From JAJYTL01 sp046705265 (GTDB lineage Bacteria; Pseudomonadota; Alphaproteobacteria; Ferrovibrionales; Ferrovibrionaceae), in contig JBJKQL010000026.1 in assembly GCA_046705265.1 (NCBI GenBank), forward strand, positions 1 through 18,420: DNA of 18,420 bases, in the 5' to 3' direction. Shown here in pieces: positions 7,449 through 15,154 of the stretch. Position numbers and translations under genes: made by a program. How positions within the stretch are numbered: position 1 is the stretch's first letter; each line of letters starts with the position of its first letter. The notes beneath the pieces are model-generated. The model ran no database searches and was not told where the DNA came from. It saw only the letters and a program-made list of their open reading frames with translations.

Positions 7449-8461
7449 TCCCCGTGGATGTAGAGTACGTAGGAATTGAGCAGATACATGACGAACAGCG
7501 CAACACTGATCCAGCCGACCGCCCGAAACAGCCGCCGGCGCGGCCGGTAGAGCAGACCAACGATGACGATCCCCGTCATCACCAGGGCCGACATCGCGGA
7601 GACGGCATGAATCGGCGATACCCGCGACAGGATCGGGCCCTTGAGATAGAGAAGGTCGTCAACCGCGATGGTCGCCATGTCGAACAGGTTGCTGCCAAGC
7701 AGGTTGGCGATGGCCATGTCGAGCGCGCCGATCCGCACCGCGGAGACGGTGACCACCAACTCCGGCAGCGAGGTGGCGCCAGCGACAAACAGCGTGCCGA
7801 CGAAGGTGGTCCGCCAGCCCATGATCCCGGCGAGCCGGTCGGCGATGAACGGCAACCACGTGCCGGCGCCGACGATGACGGCCGCGCCCAGCGCGTAGCG
7901 CAGCGCCGCGGCGCGCAGCGTCATTCGCGGATAGCGTTCGGCCATCTCTTCCACGAATTCCTCCCGGTGCTCGCGCTCGTAGACGAAGACGGTCCGCATC
8001 GCGAGGGCGTAAAGGAACAGAATCAGCGGCGTGGAACTGCCGATGTGGCCGAGCGTCAGCCCGATGCCTCGGCCGTGCATCATCAGGCTCATGCCGGCGA
8101 TGCCGATCAGCACGATGCCGAAGCCCGCCGAAACGACATGGCCGAGGCGCGCCCGGCGATAAACGCTCTCCCCGCGCTGCAAGAAGTCCAGCACGACAAG
8201 CATCAACAGATTGAAGACGCAGCTGCCGAATGCGTCGCCGATCGCGATGTCCGGTGCGCCGGCCACCGTGACCGAGGTAGCGCCGATGGCGAGCTCAGGC
8301 AGCGAGGTCACCCCCGCCACCAGGACGAGCCCGATCCAGCCACCCGATAGACCGGTCTTTTCGGCAATCACGTCACCGCTGCGCGACACCTCCGGGCCGG
8401 CGAGACCGATCAGTGCGACACAGGTGGCGAACTGCAGCCAAATCGAGGTGAATTGGCTCAA
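7445..8461 (-). CDS. Sodium/calcium exchanger (CaCA) family membrane protein
   Basis: A cation/Ca2+ antiporter with two inverted alpha repeats. Numbered from my start (338 aa), repeat 1 is GVTSLPEL...GSCVFN (T52, S53, E56, S80, N84) and repeat 2 is GATSLPEL...GSNLFD (T230, S231, E234, S257, D261). These residues match the ion ligands of the archaeal exchanger NCX_Mj. About ten hydrophobic helices flank a short charged loop (YEREHREEFVEE). I place the start at TTG 8461: GAGGA lies 4 nt upstream and the protein begins about ten residues before the first helix, as relatives do. A longer frame to an ATG at 8629 adds 56 non-hydrophobic residues, and that ATG falls in the loop of a hairpin. The stop overlaps the ATPase start by 4 bp, so the two are probably co-translated and both move Ca2+, likely outward. 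Confidence 0.88.
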   Translation of the reverse strand: MSQFTSIWLQFATCVALIGLAGPEVSRSGDVIAEKTGLSGGWIGLVLVAGVTSLPELAIGATSVTVAGAPDIAIGDAFGSCVFNLLMLVVLDFLQRGESVYRRARLGHVVSAGFGIVLIGIAGMSLMMHGRGIGLTLGHIGSSTPLILFLYALAMRTVFVYEREHREEFVEEMAERYPRMTLRAAALRYALGAAVIVGAGTWLPFIADRLAGIMGWRTTFVGTLFVAGATSLPELVVTVSAVRIGALDMAIANLLGSNLFDMATIAVDDLLYLKGPILSRVSPIHAVSAMSALVMTGIVIVGLLYRPRRRLFRAVGWISVALFVMYLLNSYVLYIHGE

Positions 8462-8621
8462 TTCTTCCTCGCTCCACGAACCTAACGCGATCGCCCAGCG
8501 CCGCCGCGGAATGACGGTCGGCCAAGTCTGCTGCGACGCGATGCCGAGACCCCGCGGGACGTTGATTAGGCCGTGCCGAGGAACCCATCCTTGATGCAGA
8601 TCATGCGCGCGCGTGCACCGG

Positions 8622-8649
8622 TTCGGCAATGGCCGCCGATACTGCCGAA
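8622..8649 (-). terminator. Hairpin just after the small membrane protein gene
   Basis: TTCGGCA (8622-8628) and TGCCGAA (8643-8649) form a perfect 7-bp stem with a 14-nt loop, starting 4 nt past the stop codon at 8654. No U tract follows on the minus strand. It may separate this gene from the antiporter-ATPase pair. Confidence 0.35.
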
Positions 8650-8653
8650 TCCG

Positions 8654-8977
8654 TCAAGAGCCGGCTGAGCGAGACTTGGTTCCGCGATCGGGCTTGCCGT
8701 CGGCGTCCGCAAACCAGGCAGGGCGGCGCCGCTCGATGCAGTCGAGCAGCCGGCCGCGCGCCCGCCGCAGCCCTGGCACATCCTCGGATAGGACCAGAAG
8801 GCCGAGCGGCAGCATCCACAACCCAAAGAAGGGCAGGATCGCCAATAGGCCGCCGGCGGCCAGCAGAATGCCGAGCGGCACTCGGAGCCAGCGTGAGGCG
8901 TAACAGCGGCGCACGACCGGCCGCAACCGGCGTGGCAGACGATCGATCAACCGCTGCATTCGCGGGTCAGGCGGCAC
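8654..8977 (-). CDS. Short conserved hypothetical membrane protein
   Basis: About 107 residues from a GTG at 8977, or 101 from an ATG at 8959. The N-terminus is strongly basic (RLPRRLRPVVRRCYASRWLR). One long hydrophobic hairpin follows at roughly residues 32-63 (LGILLAAGG...LPFFGLWMLPLGLLVL), then SEDVPGLRR and a basic tail with IERRRP. I recognise the pattern (basic start, glycine-rich membrane hairpin, EDVP, IERRRP) from small uncharacterised alphaproteobacterial proteins; no function is established. I prefer GTG 8977 because CAGG lies about 6 nt upstream, while the ATG has no clear ribosome site. The frame stays open much further upstream, to an ATG at 9442 inside mutS, but that extension reads as arginine-rich shadow sequence. 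It lies 143 bp after mutS on the same strand. Confidence 0.75.
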   Translation of the reverse strand: MPPDPRMQRLIDRLPRRLRPVVRRCYASRWLRVPLGILLAAGGLLAILPFFGLWMLPLGLLVLSEDVPGLRRARGRLLDCIERRRPAWFADADGKPDRGTKSRSAGS

Positions 8978-9044
8978 GAAAGACCTGTTGATCGTGAGGC
9001 ACGGCACCGACCTTTTTGCGACGAGAAACGATGGCAGATTCGGG

Positions 9045-9080
9045 CCGCGCCCGCGTTGAGATCGATCAACCCGCGGGCCC
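9045..9080 (-). terminator. Strong inverted repeat after mutS
   Basis: CCCGCGTTGA (9050-9059) pairs with TCAA-CC-CGCGGG (9066-9077) around a GATCGA loop, a 10-bp stem with a 2-nt bulge, 44 nt past the mutS stop. A U-rich tract does not follow directly. It is the best candidate in the gap for ending the mutS transcript. Confidence 0.4.
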
Positions 9081-9120
9081 ATGCCATGCCAAGTCAAACC
9101 GGCCGCACCGCCGCTTGCGG

Positions 9121-11838
9121 CTATGACAACAACGCCCTGAGCTGATAGAGAAGATCGAGCGCCTGGCGGGGGGTGAGGCTGTCGAGATCGGCGACGCGAA
9201 GCAGCGCCTCGATCTCGGAGGCTTGTTCCGGCTCCGGTTGGTCCGGCTGGAACAACGGCAGGTCGTCGGCAAGCTTGACGAGCGCGGCGCCGCGGCCGCT
9301 TTGCTCGAGCGCGTGCAGCACCTCGGCCGCGCGGGTGAGCACAGCCGGCGGCAGGCCAGCGAGCTTCGCCACCTGGATGCCATACGAACGGTCGGCCGCA
9401 CCCGGCACCACCTCGTGCAGAAACACCACGTCGCCCTGCCATTCCTTGACCCGCATGGCATGGCAGGCGAGCGCGGCGAGGCGCGCGGCGAGGCCGGTCA
9501 ATTCGTGGAAATGGGTGGCGAAGAGCGCGCGGCAGCGATTGACGTCGTGCAGATGCTCGACGGTGGCCCAGGCGAGCGAGAGGCCGTCGAAAGTCGCGGT
9601 GCCGCGGCCGATCTCGTCCAGGATAACGAGGGCGCGCGGCCCGGCCTGATTCAGGATCGCCGCGGTTTCCACCATCTCCACCATGAAGGTGGAACGGCCG
9701 CGAGCGAGATCGTCGGCGGCGCCGACGCGGCTGAACAGGCGATCGACGGCGCCGATCTCGGCCTCGTCGGCCGGCACGAAGGAGCCGATCTGGGCCATCA
9801 ACGCGATCAACGCGTTCTGGCGGAGAAAGGTGCTTTTCCCCGCCATGTTGGGGCCGGTGACAAGCCAGAGCCGTTGCGTCTCGCCAAGATCGCTGTCATT
9901 CGATATGAAGCGCTCGCCGCGGGCATCAAGCGCCGCCTCGACCACCGGATGGCGGCCGCCCCGGATGCGGAAGGCGAGCGAATCGTCGACCTTCGGCCGG
10001 CGGTAATTCCGCTCCGCCGCGAGCGCAGCGAGGCCTGCCGCAACATCGATCTCGGCCAGGGCATCGGCGGCGCGGCCGATGGGCTCGGCGGCCGCGATCA
10101 CCGTCTCGCTCAAGCTCTCGAACAAAGACAGTTCAAGGCTGAGCGCGCGATCCGCCGCCTGGCCGATCTTGGCCTCGAGCTCGCCAAGCTCGACGGTGGA
10201 GTAGCGCACCGCATTCGCCATGGTCTGGCGGTGGATGAAGCCCTCGCCCATACGCTCGGCAAAGCGCGGCGTGACCTCGATGTAATAGCCGAGCACGTTG
10301 TTGTGGCGGATCTTGAGGCCGGGAATGCCGGTTGCTTGCGAATAGCGGTCCTGCAGCGCCGCGATATGGCGGCGGCTTTCGTCGCGCAGAAGACGAAGCT
10401 CGTCGAGTTCCGGCCGGTAGCCCGGGGCGATGAAGCCGCCGTCGCGGCCGAAGAGCGGGAGTTCCGGCGCGAGTGCGCGGGCGAGTTCGGCCACCAGCGC
10501 CTCATGCGAGCCGAGCGCCGCCCGCGCCGCGCTGGTGCCGGCGGGAAGCGGCGTCGCAGTTTGCGCCAGCCGATCCTTCAGTACGCGGGTTTCCGTCAAC
10601 CCGTCGCGGATCGCGGCGAGATCGCGCGGGCCGCCGCGGGAAAGCGCGAGCCGCGAGAGCGCACGTTCGAGATCGGGCACGCGGCGTAAGATCCGCCGCA
10701 CGTCGTCGCGGAGTTCGGCTTCGATCAGGAAGCCCTCGACCATGTCGAGGCGGCGGTTGATCGGCTCGGCTAGGCAAAGCGGCTGGGCAAGCCGCTGGCC
10801 CAACAGCCTGGCGCCGGCGCCGGTCGCGGTGCGGTCGATGGTAGCTAGCAAACTCCCGGTGCGGTCCCCGGATAAGGTTTCGGCAAGTTCGAGATTGCGC
10901 CGCGTCGCCGCGTCGATCGCCATGCTGGCGCCCGCGCGCTCCTGCACCGGCGGCTTGAGGCAGGGCAGCTTGCCGCGCTGGGTGAGGTCGAGATAATCCA
11001 CAAGCGCGCCGGCCGCGGCGAGCTCGGCGCGGCCGAAGGCGCCGAAGCCATCCAGGGTCGCGACATGGAAGAGCCCGCAAAGACGCCGCTCGCCGGCGAG
11101 CGAATCGAACCGGGCGGGCGGCAGGACGGTTAGGGTCGCGAGGCCTTCGAAGGCAGCGATGAGCTCGGGCCGGTCGCGAAGGTTTTCCGCCACCAGAAGC
11201 TCGCCCGGCTGAAGCCGCGCCATTTCCGCCAGCAGGGCGGACGCCTCGATCTCTTCGGTCCTGAACGCGCCGGTCGAGATATCGGCGAAGGCAAGGCCGA
11301 AGCGGCCCTCGGCGCGGGCGAGCGCCGCGAGATAGTTGTTGCGCCGCGCATCGAGCAGCGCGTCCTCGGTCAAGGTGCCGGGGGTGACGAGGCGCACCAC
11401 CTCGCGGCGGATGACCGCCTTGGCACCGCGCCGCTTCGCCGCTTCGGGTTCCTCGATCTGCTCACAGACCGCGACCTTGCGGCCGGATCGAATCAGGCGC
11501 AGAAGATAGGCCTCGGCCGCGTGTACCGGCACGCCGCACATCGGGATATCCGCGCCCTCGTGCTTGCCGCGCTTGGTGAGCGCGATATCGAGGATTTGCG
11601 CCGCCGCCATCGCGTCCTGGAAGAACAGCTCATAGAAATCGCCCATGCGATAAAACAGAAGATGATCGGGATGCTCGGCCTTGATGGCGAAGTATTGCGC
11701 CATCACCGGGGTTGGCCCCGGCGCGGATGAGGCCGCCGGCGCGGGCGCGGGTTCGGGCGCAAGCGGTGCCAAAAGGTCGAAGGTTTTCGGCGTCGGCCGG
11801 GAAACGGTCATGGCGGTGATTTGGCGATCGTCGAACAT
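9121..11838 (-). CDS. mutS: DNA mismatch repair protein MutS
   Basis: MutS binds mismatches and small loops in duplex DNA and recruits MutL in an ATP-dependent way. The 905-residue protein is complete. It has an Ala/Pro-rich extension (~26-45), then the mismatch-binding domain with GDFYELF, where F68-Y69-E70 is the Phe-X-Glu reader that stacks on the mismatch. Connector, lever and clamp domains follow (KIRHNNVLGYYIEV near 515), then the ABC ATPase with Walker A GPNMAGKST (~661-669), Walker B ILDEIGRGTATFDG (~739-752), and a C-terminal helical tail. Length is slightly above E. coli MutS (853 aa), mostly from the N-terminal extension. Start at ATG 11838 is tentative; ATG 11811 is a close alternative and neither has a good ribosome site. 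It is divergent from the malic enzyme gene. Confidence 0.98.
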   Translation of the reverse strand: MFDDRQITAMTVSRPTPKTFDLLAPLAPEPAPAPAASSAPGPTPVMAQYFAIKAEHPDHLLFYRMGDFYELFFQDAMAAAQILDIALTKRGKHEGADIPMCGVPVHAAEAYLLRLIRSGRKVAVCEQIEEPEAAKRRGAKAVIRREVVRLVTPGTLTEDALLDARRNNYLAALARAEGRFGLAFADISTGAFRTEEIEASALLAEMARLQPGELLVAENLRDRPELIAAFEGLATLTVLPPARFDSLAGERRLCGLFHVATLDGFGAFGRAELAAAGALVDYLDLTQRGKLPCLKPPVQERAGASMAIDAATRRNLELAETLSGDRTGSLLATIDRTATGAGARLLGQRLAQPLCLAEPINRRLDMVEGFLIEAELRDDVRRILRRVPDLERALSRLALSRGGPRDLAAIRDGLTETRVLKDRLAQTATPLPAGTSAARAALGSHEALVAELARALAPELPLFGRDGGFIAPGYRPELDELRLLRDESRRHIAALQDRYSQATGIPGLKIRHNNVLGYYIEVTPRFAERMGEGFIHRQTMANAVRYSTVELGELEAKIGQAADRALSLELSLFESLSETVIAAAEPIGRAADALAEIDVAAGLAALAAERNYRRPKVDDSLAFRIRGGRHPVVEAALDARGERFISNDSDLGETQRLWLVTGPNMAGKSTFLRQNALIALMAQIGSFVPADEAEIGAVDRLFSRVGAADDLARGRSTFMVEMVETAAILNQAGPRALVILDEIGRGTATFDGLSLAWATVEHLHDVNRCRALFATHFHELTGLAARLAALACHAMRVKEWQGDVVFLHEVVPGAADRSYGIQVAKLAGLPPAVLTRAAEVLHALEQSGRGAALVKLADDLPLFQPDQPEPEQASEIEALLRVADLDSLTPRQALDLLYQLRALLS

Positions 11839-12059
11839 CAGGCGCGGTTTCGGGCCTTCATCCTAAAGCAAGATCGCCAGCCGTTGAATCAATCCCGGTG
11901 CGTGCCTGAATCCCGCCATTATTCAATGAGATAGCTCTGCATTCGCGCGCCGCCGACCCGCTCACCCGCCGGGGTTCATCCGCATCTTCATTTGTCAGCC
12001 CGAGAGCGCCGGCTCTAAGATGACGGCCAAGAAGGCGTAAACCATACCCCAGGAAGGTC
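11839..12059. promoter_or_regulatory. Divergent promoter region between mutS and the malic enzyme gene
   Basis: These 221 bp must carry both outward promoters. An inverted pair TTGAAT (11884-11889) / ATTCAA (11921-11926) sits in the middle. TAGGAT on the minus strand (11860-11865) is a possible -10 for mutS, without a clear -35. I cannot fix either promoter. Short ORFs crossing the region do not look coding. Confidence 0.45.
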
Positions 12060-14330
12060 ATGTCTGAAGCCAAACCGACGCAACTTTACGAGGACGCTCT
12101 GCAGTTCCACGCCCGCGGTCGTCCCGGCAAACTTCAAATCGTCGCCACCAAGCCGATGGCGACCCAGCGCGACCTCTCGCTCGCCTATTCCCCCGGCGTC
12201 GCCGCGCCTTGCCTCGCGATCCAGCGCCAGAACGATCTGGTCTATGAATACACGAGCCGCGGCAATGTCGTCGCCGTGATCTCGAACGGCACGGCGGTCC
12301 TCGGTCTCGGCAATCTTGGTCCGGCCGCGGCCAAGCCGGTGATGGAAGGCAAGGCGGTGCTGTTCAAGCGCTTCGCCGATATCGACGGCTTCGATCTCGA
12401 AATCGCGACCGAGGACGTGGATCAGTTCGTAAACTGCGTGCGCTATCTGGGCTCGGGCATCGGCGGCATCAATCTCGAGGACATCAAGGCGCCGGAATGT
12501 TTCGTCATCGAGCAGCGCCTGCGCGAGCTGATGGACATCCCGGTGTTTCACGACGACCAGCACGGCACCGCGATCATCGCCACCGCCGGGTTGATCAACG
12601 CGCTCGATCTCACCGGCCGGCGGCTCCGGGACATCACGCTCGTGGTGAATGGCGCCGGCGCCGCCGGCATTGCCTGCCTCGAACTGTTGAAGTCCATGGG
12701 CCTGCCGCATGAAAGCGCCATTCTCTGCGATAGCCAGGGCGTCATCTACGACGGCCGTGAGCGCGGCATGAACCAGTGGAAATCGGCGCATGCGACAAAG
12801 ACCAAGGCCCGCACGCTTGAAGAGGCGATGAAGGGCGCCGACGTTTTCTTCGGCCTTTCGGTCAAGGACGCCGTCACGCCAAAGATGGTGGAGAGCATGG
12901 CGGCGAAGCCGATCGTCTTCGCCATGGCCAATCCCGACCCCGAGATCGCACCGGAAGAGGTGAGGGCGGTGCGCCCGGACGCGATCATCGCCACCGGCCG
13001 TTCCGACTATCCGAACCAGGTCAACAACGTCCTCGGATTCCCTTATATCTTCCGCGGCGCGCTCGACGTCCATGCCAGCGCCATCAACGACCAGATGAAG
13101 ATCGCGGCGGCAAAAGCCTTGGCGAATCTCGCCCGCGAGGACGTGCCGGACGAAGTGGCCGCCGCCTATCGCGACGAGCGGCCTCAATACGGCCCGAACT
13201 ACATCATTCCGGTGCCGTTCGACCCGCGGCTGATTTCGGCGGTCCCGACGGCGGTCGCGGAGGCGGCGATGCAATCCGGCGTCGCGCGGCGGCCGATCAA
13301 GGACTTCTCGCGTTACGGCAGCCAGCTTCGCGCCCGTCTCGATCCCCGCGCGATCCCGCTGCAGCCGATCTTCGAGCACGTCCACTCGCATCCGCGCCGC
13401 GTGGTCTTCGCCGAGGGCGAGGAGGAAAAGGTGATTCGCGCCGCCGTCGCCTTCCGCAATGCCGGTTACGGCACGCCGGTCCTGGTCGGCCGCGACGCCC
13501 AGGTGCGCGAGAAGATGACGCGCATGGGCTTGAATAACGCGGAAGGAATCGAGATCCACAACGCGCGTCTGAGCCAGCACAACGGACGCTACGTCGACTA
13601 TCTTTACAAACGGCTGCAGCGCAAAGGCATGCTCTATCGCGACTGTCTGCGCATGGTGAACCAGGACCGCAACGTCTTCGCCGCCTGCATGGTGGCGCTC
13701 GGCGATGCCGAGGCGCTGATTACCGGCGTGACGCGGAATTTCTCGGTCGCCTATGACGACATTCGCCGCGCCATCGATCCGGTGCCGGGGCGGCAGGTCT
13801 TCGGCCTCGTGACTCTGGTCTCGCACATGCGCACGGTGTTCATCGCCGACACCACGGTGCATGACGAGCCGACGGCGGAAGAACTCGCCGATATCGCCGT
13901 GCAAAGCGCCGAGGTCGCCTTCCAGATGGGCCACAAGCCGCGCGTTGCGTTCCTGAGCTTTTCCAACTTCGGCAATCCGCCAAACGTGAAGGCGGAGCGC
14001 ATTCAGCATGCGGTAAGACTGCTGGATCAGCGCAACGTGAATTTCGAATACGACGGCGAGATGGCGGCCGATGTCGCGCTTGGCAACGAGGTGCGCAAGA
14101 ACTATCCCTTCTGTCGCCTGAGCGGCCCGGCCAACGTCTTGATCATGCCGGACCTGCACAGCGCCTCCACGGGCTCGAAGCTTTTCCGCGAGCTTGGCGG
14201 CGGCGAGGTCATCGGCCCCTTGCTGATCGGCCTGTCGAAACCGGCGCAGATCGTGCCGATGGACGTGACAGTGTCCGAGCTGTTGAACTTCGCGGTCCTC
14301 GCCGCGCACGATGTTGTCGATCAGAAGTGA
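12060..14330 (+). CDS. maeB: Malic enzyme with C-terminal phosphotransacetylase-like domain
   Basis: Catalyses oxidative decarboxylation of malate to pyruvate with NAD(P)+ and a divalent metal. The 756-residue hybrid is typical of bacterial MaeB and of rhizobial Dme/Tme. The N-terminal malic domain has LAYSPGVAAPC (Y43), KPVMEGKAVLFK (catalytic K98), metal ligands in NLEDI (E140, D141) and HDDQHGT (D166). The NAD(P)-binding domain has NGAGAAGIA at 197-205, then ANPDPEI and FPYIFRGALD. From about residue 430 the phosphotransacetylase-like domain begins (HPRRVVFAEGEEEKVIRAA) and ends with IMPDLHSASTGSKL; in characterised relatives it affects oligomer state or acetyl-CoA control rather than Pta activity. 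ATG 12060 follows AGGAAGG closely. Whether NAD+ or NADP+ is preferred cannot be told. It leads the lut genes by 32 bp and probably heads their operon. Confidence 0.96.
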   Translation: MSEAKPTQLYEDALQFHARGRPGKLQIVATKPMATQRDLSLAYSPGVAAPCLAIQRQNDLVYEYTSRGNVVAVISNGTAVLGLGNLGPAAAKPVMEGKAVLFKRFADIDGFDLEIATEDVDQFVNCVRYLGSGIGGINLEDIKAPECFVIEQRLRELMDIPVFHDDQHGTAIIATAGLINALDLTGRRLRDITLVVNGAGAAGIACLELLKSMGLPHESAILCDSQGVIYDGRERGMNQWKSAHATKTKARTLEEAMKGADVFFGLSVKDAVTPKMVESMAAKPIVFAMANPDPEIAPEEVRAVRPDAIIATGRSDYPNQVNNVLGFPYIFRGALDVHASAINDQMKIAAAKALANLAREDVPDEVAAAYRDERPQYGPNYIIPVPFDPRLISAVPTAVAEAAMQSGVARRPIKDFSRYGSQLRARLDPRAIPLQPIFEHVHSHPRRVVFAEGEEEKVIRAAVAFRNAGYGTPVLVGRDAQVREKMTRMGLNNAEGIEIHNARLSQHNGRYVDYLYKRLQRKGMLYRDCLRMVNQDRNVFAACMVALGDAEALITGVTRNFSVAYDDIRRAIDPVPGRQVFGLVTLVSHMRTVFIADTTVHDEPTAEELADIAVQSAEVAFQMGHKPRVAFLSFSNFGNPPNVKAERIQHAVRLLDQRNVNFEYDGEMAADVALGNEVRKNYPFCRLSGPANVLIMPDLHSASTGSKLFRELGGGEVIGPLLIGLSKPAQIVPMDVTVSELLNFAVLAAHDVVDQK

Positions 14331-14362
14331 TTGCGCCGGATTGAAGGAGGTTCATCCCCGCC

Positions 14363-15151
14363 ATGAGCGAGCGCCCGGTCAGCGTCGGCCTGTTCGTGAC
14401 GTGCCTTGTCGACCTGTTCCGTCCGACTATCGGTTTCGCCGCTGTCCGGCTTCTCGAGGAGGCGGGCTGCAAGGTCGCGGTGCCGCGGCTGCAGACCTGC
14501 TGCGGCCAGCCCGCCTATAATTCCGGCGACCGCAAGAACGCGGTCGCCATCGCCCGTGGCGTGATCCAGGCCTTCCGGGGCTTCGACTACGTGGTGGCGC
14601 CGTCGGGTTCGTGCGCCGGCATGATCAAGGTGCACTATCCGGCGCTTTTCGCCGCCGATCCCAAGATGAAGGCGGCGGCCGAGGACCTGGCCGGACGCAC
14701 CTATGAGCTGATCGCCTTTCTGACCGAGGCCATGGGAATGACCCGCGTGGTGGCGGATTTCACGGGCGCCGTCACCTATCATGATTCATGCTCGGGGTTG
14801 CGCGAGCTCGGCATCAAGGAACAGCCGCGAAAGCTTCTCGCCAGCATGCCGGGCCTCACCTTGAAGGAGCTGCCCGGCGCCGAGACCTGCTGCGGCTTCG
14901 GCGGCACCTTCGCGGTCAAATACGGCGAGGTCTCGGCGGAAATCGCGCGACGCAAGGCCAAAGATATCATGGCGACCGGCGCCGATACGCTCTTGGCCGG
15001 CGATCTCGGCTGTCTTCTCAACATGGCCGGAAGCCTGTCGCGCGAGGGCGCGACGCTCAAGGTGCGCCACGTCGCCGAGGTGCTGGCCGGCATGGCGCGC
15101 GGACCAGCGATCGGCCAGCCGAGCGAAGGCGCCGAGCCGGGCCGGAGATAG
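14363..15151 (+). CDS. lutA: LutA-type (Fe-S)-binding protein, L-lactate oxidation complex
   Basis: LutA, LutB and LutC together oxidise L-lactate to pyruvate in Bacillus subtilis and many proteobacteria (also called LldE, LldF, LldG / YkgEFG). This 262-residue protein has the two cysteine-rich CCG domains: C14 with C46-C47-G48 and C84 in the first half, and C143 with C176-C177-G178-FGG in the second. The pattern CX~30CCGX~35C twice is the heterodisulfide-reductase/GlpC type that holds an iron-sulfur cluster. Length fits LutA (~240-260). A strong AAGGAGG sits at 14344-14350, about 12 nt before the ATG at 14363, longer than usual, and no better start is available. It follows maeB by 32 bp and precedes lutB by 3 bp. 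Confidence 0.93.
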   Translation: MSERPVSVGLFVTCLVDLFRPTIGFAAVRLLEEAGCKVAVPRLQTCCGQPAYNSGDRKNAVAIARGVIQAFRGFDYVVAPSGSCAGMIKVHYPALFAADPKMKAAAEDLAGRTYELIAFLTEAMGMTRVVADFTGAVTYHDSCSGLRELGIKEQPRKLLASMPGLTLKELPGAETCCGFGGTFAVKYGEVSAEIARRKAKDIMATGADTLLAGDLGCLLNMAGSLSREGATLKVRHVAEVLAGMARGPAIGQPSEGAEPGRR

Positions 15152-15154
15152 CCG

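Noticed and set aside
8978..9442. N-terminal extension of the small membrane protein into mutS
   Set aside because: Arg/Pro/Gly-rich shadow of mutS; the conserved-looking protein begins near 8977.
9223..10689. A 488-codon plus-strand frame over mutS
   Set aside because: Antisense shadow; Arg/Ala/Glu-rich with no recognisable domain.
12015..14309. A 764-codon open frame antisense to the malic enzyme gene
   Set aside because: Its translation is rich in His, Arg and Asp with no domain, the usual antisense artefact of GC-rich genes; the sense strand encodes an unmistakable malic enzyme.
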